NCBI RefSeq assembly: GCF_910592395.1
Contig: NC_088308.1
Span: 26,863,501 to 26,927,500, forward strand
Length of the DNA: 64,000 nucleotides
Direction of reading: 5' to 3'
Source: Lineus longissimus
Taxonomy: Eukaryota > Nemertea > Pilidiophora > Heteronemertea > Lineidae
Below, piece after piece: positions 1 to 10,107 of this stretch; position 1 is the stretch's first letter, and each line of letters starts with the position of its first letter. Made by a program: the position numbers and the translations under genes. The notes beneath the pieces were generated by a model. It searched no databases. It had not been told where the DNA came from and saw only the letters and a program-made list of their open reading frames with translations.

Positions 1-948
1 GACACAAGAGTTGTTGAAATGATTTAGTTTCATAGAAGGCAGGAGAGATTGTTATTGGATCAATTCACAGTACTCAATGTCTATATCGTCAATTTCACCG
101 ATCTTCTACTGCGGTTGCTCGATGATAGTAAGGAGATTTTCTGCTCGGATTATGCGACCTACATAGGCTAAAATTGCGCATTCCCTATGAGAAGGCCAGT
201 TTACCATGTTAACACCGTATCATTATTTTACCTCAATATGGGAAGCCCTGCTTGCTCTGTCATAATCATCCAGGTGCGTATAGGTTTCCTCTCCGATTCA
301 GTGAATCATAATTTTCATCGGCGAAGATAAATGCAGTGCCCAACGATACATGCGAGTTGGAGCGAGTTGGAGCATGATGTTTTTTCGAAACACTTACAAC
401 TAAGCACCAGACGGGGCCAAACAGCGTAGACTTAATTTCACCTTGATGCATCCATGTTCTTGTTACAAGCTTATGTGTAATTAAATTGATTTTAATCATG
501 ATATTGAACTTTCTCATTTTCATTGCTTATGCCTTCACGGCAAGTTAGTCAACCAGATGCACCATTTACTAATCAACCGTTGCTTGGAATAAACACGAGT
601 ATTCAGTTTCAGCCTATTAATGGAATTGAAATGAATGAACATATACCTGCATGGCCTTGTAGAATATCAACAATAACCTGAATAAAAATTTTGAACCTCA
701 TGAAAGCAAACAAAGGTCAACTTTTAAGATTTTAACTATTTTCTATCTATTCACTGCAAAGACAAAATCAAAACGATCAAATGACAACCCATTTAGCTCT
801 GAACCTCAATGGTAAAAGGGAAAATAGAGCATATTATCCTCAGTATGAAATGCTGTATCTGTGCTGGCTAGGGCGTGATAGTGGGTACTCGGCAGAGAGC
901 TTATAAGACGTAAATAATCATTTTATTGTTCGCATGTATAGCTTTACC
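1..948. other. Non-coding flank left of the fold-back element
   Basis: I see no recognisable gene, RNA or mobile element here. Only one short minus-strand ORF (85 codons) occurs and it resembles nothing I know. The last six bases (TTTACC, 943-948) are the left copy of the direct repeat flanking the fold-back element. Confidence 0.5.
943..948. repeat. Left copy of TTTACC direct repeat (putative TSD)
   Basis: TTTACC directly abuts the left tip of the fold-back element, and the same hexamer directly abuts the right tip at 3460-3465. A six-base exact match at both borders is the expected signature of transposition, though a hexamer could match by chance about once in 4000 tries. Confidence 0.6.
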
Positions 949-1013
949 TACGGTGGCCCATTAGGGACATCATGTTTTTTTTTAGATTCAAATACGATTT
1001 TTTTTTCTCGAAT

Positions 1014-1733
1014 TTTCTCCACGGAATTAAGTATTTTCTCCACGGAATTAAGTATTTTCTCCACGGAAATAAATACTTTTCTCCACGGAAATAACATTTA
1101 TCTCCACGGAAATAACATTTATCTCCACGGAAATAAATACTTTTCTCCACGGAAATAAATACTTTTCTCCACGGAAATAACATTTATCTCCACGGAAATA
1201 ACATTTATCTCCACGGAAATAAATACTTTTCTCCACGGAAATAAATACTTTTCTCCACGGAAATAACATTTATCTCCACGGAAATAACATTTATCTCCAC
1301 GGAAATAAATACTTTTCTCCACGGAAATAAATATTTTTCTCCACGGAAATAACATTTATCTCCACGGAAATAAATACTTTTCTCCACGGAAATAAATACT
1401 TTTCTCCACGGAAATAACATTTATCTCCACGGAAATAACATTTATCTCCACGGAAATAAATACTTTTCTCCACGGAAATAAATATTTTTCTCCACGGAAA
1501 TAACATTTATCTCCACGGAAATAAATACTTTTCTCCACGGAAATAACATTTATCTCCACGGAAATAAATACTTTTCTCCACGGAAATAAATACTTTTCTC
1601 CACGGAATTAAGTATTTTCTCCGCGGAAATAACATTTATCTCCACGGAAATAAATACTTTTCTCCACGGAAATAAATACTTTTCTCCACGGAATTAAGTA
1701 TTTTCTCCGCGGAAATAAATAATTGATTCCGCT
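1014..1733. repeat. Left-arm minisatellite, 21/22-bp units in 86-bp higher-order blocks
   Basis: Three unit variants all begin CTCCACGGAA: A (21 bp, ending ATAACATTTAT), B (22 bp, ending ATAAATACTTTT) and C (21 bp, ending TTAAGTATTTT). Over 1119-1500 the order is mostly BBAA, giving an 86-bp higher-order period. C units and a variant with CTCCGCGG mark the array ends. About 33 units. The array has open frames on the minus strand, but mixed 21/22-bp lengths shift the frame, so no protein is implied. Confidence 0.85.
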
Positions 1734-2040
1734 GATATGATTGGTCCTGCATTTTAGAGGACGAGGTCAAGGTGAAACTATTAACCCTTAAACCCCAACC
1801 TTGCGGTAGGCTCGGGAACCAAGCTGTACAGGCGCTGCCCGCTGGAACACGAGGCCGCTTGTCAATCCCGTTTGACATTGTCAGATCTGACTATACGTGT
1901 ATAGTGTTGGCATGAAGACTGTGGAAGATGTAAGTAACACGATGATTGTCAGATTTGATACGTTTTGAATCATAAAAATGCAGTTGGTAGCATCTTTGTA
2001 GAGTGGCCTAGTATCAGTGAAGAAAACGGTACGTGGAGAC

Positions 2041-2108
2041 CCACTGCCGATGTTATGTATAGCTAGCTATCGCGCGCAGTAGCTAGCTATACATAACATC
2101 GGCAGTGG
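2041..2108. repeat. Palindrome centre with AGCTAGCT stems and CG-rich loop
   Basis: Arms pair without mismatch up to AGCTAGCT (2061-2068 with 2081-2088) plus one more A-T pair, leaving loop TCGCGCGCAG at 2070-2079. AGCTAGCT is itself self-complementary, so local slipped pairings are possible. The alternating CG loop is unusual in this AT-rich setting. Confidence 0.75.
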
Positions 2109-2427
2109 GTCTCCACGTACCGTTTTCTTCACTGATACTAGGCCACTCTACAAAGATGCTACCAACTGCATTTTTATGATTCAAAACGTATCAAATCTGA
2201 CAATCATCGTGTTACTTACATCTTCCACAGTCTTCATGCCAACACTATACACGTATAGTCAGATCTGACAATGTCAAACGGGATTGACAAGCGGCCTCGT
2301 GTTCCAGCGGGCAGCGCCTGTACAGCTTGGTTCCCGAGCCTACCGCAAGGTTGGGGTTTAAGGGTTAATAGTTTCACCTTGACCTCGTCCTCTAAAATGC
2401 AGGACCAATCATATCAGCGGAATCAAT

Positions 2428-3395
2428 TATTTATTTCCGCGGAGAAAATACTTAATTCCGTGGAGAAAAGTATTTATTTCCGTGGAGAAAAGTATTTATT
2501 TCCGTGGAGATAAATGTTATTTCCGCGGAGAAAATACTTAATTCCGTGGAGAAAAGTATTTATTTCCGTGGAGAAAAGTATTTATTTCCGTGGAGATAAA
2601 TGTTATTTCCGCGGAGAAAATACTTAATTCCGTGGAGAAAAGTATTTATTTCCGTGGAGAAAAGTATTTATTTCCGTGGAGATAAATGTTATTTCCGTGG
2701 AGATAAATGTTATTTCCGTGGAGAAAAGTATTTATTTCCGTGGAGAAAAGTATTTATTTCCGTGGAGATAAATGTTATTTCCGTGGAGAAAAGTATTTAT
2801 TTCCGTGGAGAAAAGTATTTATTTCCGTGGAGAAAAGTATTTATTTCCGTGGAGATAAATGTTATTTCCGTGGAGATAAATGTTATTTCCGTGGAGAAAA
2901 GTATTTATTTCCGTGGAGAAAAGTATTTATTTCCGTGGAGATAAATGTTATTTCCGTGGAGAAAAGTATTTATTTCCGTGGAGAAAAGTATTTATTTCCG
3001 TGGAGAAAAGTATTTATTTCCGTGGAGATAAATGTTATTTCCGTGGAGATAAATGTTATTTCCGCGGAGAAAATACTTAATTCCGTGGAGAAAAGTATTT
3101 ATTTCCGTGGAGAAAAGTATTTATTTCCGTGGAGATAAATGTTATTTCCGTGGAGATAAATGTTATTTCCGTGGAGAAAAGTATTTATTTCCGTGGAGAA
3201 AAGTATTTATTTCCGTGGAGATAAATGTTATTTCCGTGGAGAAAAGTATTTATTTCCGTGGAGAAAAGTATTTATTTCCGTGGAGATAAATGTTATTTCC
3301 GTGGAGATAAATGTTATTTCCGTGGAGAAAAGTATTTATTTCCGTGGAGAAAATACTTAATTCCGTGGAGAAAATACTTAATTCCGTGGAGAAAA
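2428..3395. repeat. Right-arm minisatellite, same units inverted, with 173-bp higher-order block
   Basis: This is the reverse complement of the left-arm unit family (…CCGTGGAG…). It is longer, about 45 units, and organised differently: a block of eight units (five 22-mers and three 21-mers, 173 bp) is repeated in tandem at 2707-2879 and 2880-3052. CCGCGG variants punctuate the array near 2436, 2530, 2617 and 3063. The difference from the left arm shows the arrays changed after the arms arose. Confidence 0.85.
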
Positions 3396-3459
3396 TTCGA
3401 GAAAAAAAAATCGTATTTGAATCTAAAAAAAAACATGATGTCCCTAATGGGCCACCGTA

Positions 3460-3465
3460 TTTACC
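3460..3465. repeat. Right copy of TTTACC direct repeat (putative TSD)
   Basis: Matches 943-948 exactly and begins at the base where arm symmetry stops. Flanking sequence outside the two hexamers shows no further symmetry, which argues against a simple read-through assembly palindrome. Confidence 0.6.
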
Positions 3466-6400
3466 AAATTGTTGGACAGAAACTTCATCCCCGTTCAGGC
3501 TATTAATGGCCAAACCTGGCGTGCGATGTTTTATCACAAGACGTCACTGGTAATAATGCCAATAAGTAAGGTGGGCTTGACCTTGAAAAAGGCACAAGTC
3601 AATTTGCCGGTGATGCAACGATCGCTTAAACGATATTGGCTTGATGAAACGACGGAAGGGTCTAGAGGGTTGCGACAAACATACATATTTTTAAGGATCG
3701 GTTTCTCAAGAGGACAGTGCCTTGCTGTAATAAGAATTTGTTTGTAAGAAGACAGTCGCTCTTCATATTTCTTCAGTTTTAATTGTCAAAATCAATCGAT
3801 TAACCTTCTAGAATGACATTGTCATCGAATGATTAAATCCATACCATGTAGCTAACAAAGGGAGAGAAAAAAGCTAATCACAGAATGACCGCCGACAGTA
3901 GAAAGTTGCCAATCCCAGAGGGATGTAGTCAATGATGGCAATTTGAACATCCTTGGTTGAGTGCCGCAGCAGGATGCGAGTGTGCAACAAGTAATCTGAT
4001 TAATCAGTCCAATCTAAGTCATGTTCTTTGTGAGACCAGGCGCTGATCGATCAAAGCTGCTCGAGAGATGGATTGAACGAACAAAGTCGGTTCTTTATGA
4101 CTGCCATTTGCTGAGAAAGCAAGTTGTTTTTAGCTTGGTGGTATTTCCCAATAGATCACTCTCTCTCTTTCTCTCTGGGTACCTGCATGTTTTTGACCTT
4201 CTCACGGGAGTCGATCGCTCGCCAATTATTAAGCTCAGCGCAGCCGTGATGAGGATTTCGGCTGAGTTGATTACTTTTAGTAGTTTTCCTGGGGCTGTTG
4301 ACAGTGAGGGTACCTCTTATCCATTAGTTAGTTTATACGACATGTATGTATGTGGGTGGGTCACGCGATGTCAGACTATTCTTTTGAGAGTATCGACCGA
4401 TCAATACCGCACCTGCCCAAGGAAAGACAGGCTAGTGAAAAAAGAAATCCACCGGACAGTTACACCCATTCCCAGATGGTTTTCTATTGACTCGTACATC
4501 TAAAACTAGCCACTTTCATACTAGAGAGTATGACAATTAATCTATAATCAATTCAGACTCTGGACTAGCCTTGTATTGAAAACAATGTAATAGAGTTACC
4601 AGGTATAGGCACAAGGCGGCAGATGTCGAATATCATTGAAATACTGGTTTGTCAATGTCAACTCAGATCAGATGCATCATCTATCAGAAACAAGTATATC
4701 AGGCTGTCCCCTTTATTCAAATAATAATGGTCTGTTCGATATGCATCATTCTTATGTATATATCCAACTTAAACCATTTCACTTCTTGGATAAAGTACCC
4801 GATTGACAGAATTTGAATCACAATATTATAATGAAGAAGTTGGAAATCGTTTCGATTTCGTAGTCGATACCTTTGTTGGCAATATAAATGTTGCCTTCTT
4901 TTGACAGCACGCATCACAGTAATGATTATTACAACTTGAACAGTTTGAAAGAGACATAAAGAACCAATGGCATTGAAGACGACCCACATATCTTCCATGG
5001 AATAACTAAATCCACATATCGCAATTTCCCAGAGCTAGATTTCCGAACGCCCGACTGCTGATCAAACAATCATATATTTTATCCCCCAATATGATTGAGG
5101 AAGTCCGATAGAACCAAACCGAAGCTGACATTAGTTTTGCGAACGAAAACGGAAATTAAAATTTACACTGGTGTCATTCTGTACGAGTTCTCGTCTTTAA
5201 TGAATTGCACTTAATATAAGATATCCGGTTAGTAGCTGTTTGAGGGGATGGCACAGGCCAACGTAGAAGGCATTCCATATTCATATAACTAACGGACAGC
5301 AAGAAAGCTTGGTAACCGTGATAGAGTATATTCAACTCTTTCCCGAATTTTAGGCTTATAAATCTGCTTTTTTATGACAAGCTGTCTTCAAAAAGATACC
5401 AGGGGATAGCCACCTACACAACAGAACTTAACTATCATATTTCAGTGCATATTATACACAGCAATCTTCAGTAGGTGGCTCCCTTGGAATTTAAAGTAGG
5501 TCACATTTTCTCATACACCTTGTCCTTTAACAACGATCTCAGCAAAACGAAAAGAAACATCGCCGAGTGTTCCGAGTGATGCAGTGAGTGTCACCAAAAT
5601 CGCCCGCTTCGAATATTGGAAACTGATGACCATATTTACTCTTCGCATTTTGGTTGCATATGATTTCTATTGCCGGCAAGGATATCTCATCCTTACTATA
5701 TGCTAAGAGTATCATCAGTTACTTGATTTTCCATGCACATCCCATACCGTGCTATTAGAAGTTTAAGCCTTGCTAGGTACTGACACCTCTGCCTAAATTG
5801 TTCATATCCCCTACAGACTATTTATGATATATCCCAAGACTAACAAATAACCCAGATTCAGTCCAAGATATTCTCTCATCAAAGGCTTATCATCTTTCAA
5901 ACGAGTTTATTTCTATCAAAGGACGACGGGATCATATCAAGACGGCGATTATCGACGATTGCGATTATCTTTGGCGATTATTGACGATGGATTCGCTTCT
6001 GATCTTGAGGTAGTCAAGTAGAACTAATGGAATCTTCCCTGGATGACTTGGAAGATGTAAAGGTTAGATGGATACAAATTGAAATGAACAAAGCAGATGG
6101 GTAGGGACGCGATTTGACTGAAATGCTAAAGAAATAAAGTTGGCCCCATTAACCTTCAAATTTCCCTTCTAAATGACTAAGCTCGATCATTTCTTCGCCA
6201 TCAATTTGCACTCTGTCTTCTTGATATTGATAAAGGAACCCTTTATCGTCAAAAGATTAATGTATTTGATGAATGTGGAACACCTACACGATGACCGCCA
6301 TAACTTTTATCTTCAAATTTACTCTTATTCCTTCATTTCGTCGTGGCAACATGAATACCTTTCTAGAACTAGAACTTTCTAGACTAGCAATGTAATAATA

Positions 6401-9400
6401 ACAGTCAAGGTCAAATCAACTCTCTCGGATGTTCCTAATAACAGACAAGCAATGCAATAACAACAGTCAAGGCCAACCTAACATGATAATTCATTTTTAT
6501 GAATCGATGGATGTCGTAGACAGGAAGTGAAGACAATCGTACCGGATTTGCTCAATGTCGCCAAATTAGTGTCATTAGTGGAAGACTATCGCAAGGTAAC
6601 CCCACTGGAGCCGGATGAATATAACCAGAAATTTCATAAATAACATGCTCGAGGCAACATGTAGTCTCTGTAATATGATGAGAGGAAGCATGACAATTAC
6701 GCCATGATATAACTGCGGAGTTGTTAATTATGCCCCGACATGAACAAAGGAGGTTACGCTTTGATGAGGTAACAGTAATTTAGTGGATGTGTGTTGCAGA
6801 GGCAATGTGATACATATCGATTGAAGCATAGGAAACCACATTAGGAGGAAATGGGATTTTGCTATTTGTTTTTTTTGTCGGCGTGGCACATTTGCAATAT
6901 CTTCCAACTCAGCTCATCTTAGTGTTCTAGGGATGTAGCCAGTTAAGATTTTCTAAAACAGCAGCCGTAGACTGACAAATCATGTAACATGACTAATGTC
7001 ATCGTCATCATTACTACAATGTTCTTGCTCTGATGATGGAAATAATGATTACATATCGTCATTTCCATTTGTGAGGAAAAGTAGGATCACATCGCCGAGT
7101 TTACCCAACGACGATGTGTCGAGTCCAGCAACGATAAATCAACGGGTTAATATCGTGTGAACCAAAAGGTCTCTGTCCGCTTGTTTATCAGTCATCAAAT
7201 TAGGTCTTGTCGTTGCCTTGAGCAGATGCATGACAGTGGTGTTCATTGGAACGACTGTGGAAACGGCAATGTTTCTGTCCTTCTTGTTTATCAATTTGTC
7301 ATTGCCTTAAGCAGCTACATGACAAGATGCTTCGCTGTAACGATAAGTCGGATGAGTCAGGAAGAGCGGCGTTTGAATGTCATTTTCGGTTCATGACCTA
7401 ATAAGTTAGGCTAAACATGACTAACCACTGTCTCTACTACATTATATGTGAAAGACTCCGTCGTCTTAGCGACATTATCAGAACGCTGGCATAGAAAGAT
7501 GGCAAAAGGTCAAGTTGAGCTCTGTAGAGAGCAACAGGTAGTTGAACGAATTTACAGAAGGTATTGCCGTCAACTGGTTCAAAATCATGTTAATTCTTAG
7601 TTTTAAAAAAATTCTAACTTAGCGCCTGCACACAGACCTGTAATGATATTTAGACTTGAATACAGGGCATACTCCGACTCGCTGCCTCCATGTGTATGTC
7701 ATTGCAAGACAGTTCGAAAAGGGCAATCTTCAAGAAGGAAAGATCCAGGAGAAAGTTGGTTAATTAAGTCAACCCAGCATTATTCAAGCTCAGCGAGACG
7801 ACCATTTCTTGAAGTGCACATCCCAGTTGATTGGCCGCTAAGTGGATTTTGCTTCGCATCATTAGTTCATCTGATTGTTTGCATCACGTATATTGGCACA
7901 ATCGAGTGTTGATTGGTGGAAAAATGAATTAATTTCCGCGTGGGAATCGATTATTAGTACTAGGCGAATGTCATTCTGCATATTCATCCATTTGATGAGA
8001 ATCTCATTCAAATGCTTTAAGTGTTTCAAATGTTTTAAACACACCACGCAGAATCTAGTTACTCAGAAAAATAAGCTCAATCAGAAAAGGCAATATGTTG
8101 TTGACACGAAATTGTTTTAAATTGCTAATCGCAATTTATACTTAAAGTGACTAAAGGCAGGGGCTAGGGTGTCAAATGCGTTGTCTCCACAGACTTTAGG
8201 CATCAGGACACACTCTCTCAAGATACACGTTCGTCACTACAGTCTAAATACTTATTGAGTTTGCTAATGCCATCTCCCTTATGACGTATAGGGTGACTCG
8301 AGGCAATACTGACATCGACCATGGCATCATAGAGAATCAGATAAAAACTACATCTGATGTCGTCTTCCAGTTGAGCTGTCAAAATGGATCTGCAGTATAG
8401 GTGATGGCAGTTATTTGATTCAATGGTAATCGATTAAGAAGAAACACTTAGAATATTGGCAGTATTAACGCTCCTTCATCATGAAATGATAAGGTCAGAC
8501 CGTGAATGTAAGGCCTTATTATCAGCAAGGTTTATAGCTTATAGCTGATGGGCAACAGATTACGCCCTGATGAGTCAGCGAACCAGACAACCGTCAACAA
8601 TTCGCTGAATGGCCTCCAACTCCTACATTGATATACAGCCAATGTGCTTCTTCATGGTAAAAAACCCATTCGATGCATTCTTTTTCTAGCAACGACAAAA
8701 AGAAATTTTAGAGTATGTGTGGACAAACCGCCGACATATGATCGCTTCGGAAATTGGTACCTCGATTTGATAATTCAAAGCGAGAAACAGATCAAGAAAG
8801 TCATGGTATCGGAGCCAGGATAACACATCTAAGGCTTTATCAAGATGGAAACACTGCCTTTGTACTTCAATGGCTGCAGTCTCATATATAAAAGATATTT
8901 CTTGATTACCTTATTGCTGTTTCAGATTGCAAATTACAACTCGAAAAGTTGGTAATGTATCGAACAGTTGGAAATGTTATGAAAATACAAAAATATTTTT
9001 ATATTTTGATAGTATCATACTGCAAAGTGAAACCATTTTTCACGCTCGCTCATTTTAATATAGCTGTCACCATTATCATGTCAAGTAACCTTCTAGGTGA
9101 ACCGCCAATGCCTCTGAGTGATATAAGACGACCTAGCATGTCCGTTGATAACGGCTCCCTTGGTATCGCACATCAAGTTGATGAATCTTCTAACTGAGCC
9201 TCACGTGCCCCTGGTAGAAAATCCTATTACCTCTAAGAAGTCTGCTATGTAGTATAAGCGCCGACTGTAAGACCTTTACATCTCATAGGTGACATACATA
9301 GGTAGGCTGTCAGACTTCGTAATTTTCCCTACTTTTCTTCCTTGGCTATGATCAAACAAGAACTCTCCCCAATGATTTATGTATTATTACAGTAAGGCTA

Positions 9401-10032
9401 TCCCCCTGACGAGGTTCTTTATAGATCTAGGTCTTCCCATTATTACGTCTTTTATCACAAGAGCCGAGCTAGCTCAACCAAGGTATAAGTGTCTTGCAAG
9501 CATCTTTCGGTAGGTTCTCAACTCCGGTATGTCTGAAGAGGATTGATAGTGGTTACTTAATGACTCTTCATTGCAAACAGCTTCAGATCCAGACTTTAAA
9601 ATAATCAATACACATGTGTCGTATTAGGATGGACCTGTGTGCAATTACAAACAGGTAGCGTCTACAAGAGTTCAGACGATTTGGCTTGGGATATCGTATT
9701 GCCTTGCATGCAGGCGGTTTTAGAAAGATGTGGCGGCGTAGTGTTACTAATTTTGGAAGTAGGAACTACATAAAGCCAACAGAATTTCCTTGACACCGCC
9801 AATGCAGCTAGTACGCCGGAACATGTGTTTGAAAGGATTAAAGCTGACATGCATGCATAAAAACCCTTACGGCTAAGCTAGAAAAACAAACGCCCGACCA
9901 CCAAACGACCAACTGCACTTGACACATGATAGACAACCAGCGACTGGTCCCACTTGGCTGCAGAAAAACAAAAAGTTCATTGACGAGACAGGTCACTGAG
10001 AAGCTCTCGTGTAAATAAAAAATAAAAAATAT
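3466..10032. other. Non-coding stretch without recognisable genes
   Basis: I see no conserved domain on either strand. The longest ORF is 160 codons at 4021-4503 (+), beginning MFFVRPGADRSK, with a hydrophobic patch but no family resemblance and no clear splice context. A minus-strand ORF at 4717-4998 (93 codons) has two hydrophobic stretches and is also unrecognised. Small local repeats occur at 5940-5995 (GATTATCGACGATT-like) and 6382-6476. Confidence 0.4.
6382..6476. repeat. Imperfect 33-bp direct repeat
   Basis: Copies at 6382-6414 and 6444-6476 share 29 of 33 positions, around the core AACAGTCAAGG. The spacer is 29 bp. This looks like a local duplication; no function is suggested. Confidence 0.6.
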
Positions 10033-10107
10033 TCCTCGAGCGGGTTCGAACTCGGAACCCTCGATCCTTGATACTTGCCATCTTACCCACTATGCCATGA
10101 AAGCTGT
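10033..10107 (-). repeat. tRNA-derived repeat (SINE-like head or tRNA pseudogene)
   Basis: On the minus strand an A-box-like TGGCATAGTGGG lies near 10098 and a B-box-like GAGTTCGAACCC near 10042-10053, at roughly tRNA spacing, followed by T-rich runs (10015-10030 on the plus strand as A runs) that would end RNA polymerase III transcription. The D stem and anticodon stem do not form cleanly, so it is not a functional tRNA gene by eye. It could equally be a diverged SINE head. Confidence 0.4.

Larger units (their letters stand above)
949..3459. mobile_element. Giant fold-back (long inverted repeat) element, 2511 bp
   Basis: The sequence from 949 reads as the reverse complement of the sequence ending at 3459. 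The left arm is 949-2069, the right arm 2080-3459, with a 10-nt loop TCGCGCGCAG. Each arm has three parts: a unique tip of about 65 bp (begins TACGGTGGCCCATTAGGG, with two T9 runs), a tandem array of 21/22-bp units, and a unique core of about 340 bp. Core and tips look identical between arms; the arrays differ in length (about 720 versus 965 bp). TTTACC flanks the element on both sides (943-948 and 3460-3465), as expected of a target-site duplication. No transposase ORF is present; the ORFs inside are by-products of the repeat and are mirrored between arms. The structure recalls Foldback/Galileo-type transposons (long inverted repeats with internal tandem repeats), but the family is not assigned. 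If the ends are instead CGGTGG...CCACCG, the flanking TA would fit a Tc1/mariner-type site. Confidence 0.8.

Noticed and set aside
1014-3395. CRISPR-like array
   Set aside because: Units of 21/22 bp abut each other without unique spacers, and the setting is eukaryotic.
949-3459. Assembly or missed-adapter artefact producing a false palindrome
   Set aside because: Such artefacts mirror all sequence up to the read end. Here symmetry stops at identical TTTACC repeats, flanks differ, and the arms have different array structures. Not excluded without raw reads.
944-3537. Many ORFs of 66-143 codons encoding repeats such as YFRGEKYLFPWRK
   Set aside because: They arise because the 21/22-bp units lack stops in several frames; frames shift with unit length, and the same peptides occur mirrored on both strands. 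There is no start context or conserved protein.
4021-4503. 160-codon ORF as a gene
   Set aside because: No domain, no splice or promoter evidence; length is compatible with chance. Left as part of the non-coding description.
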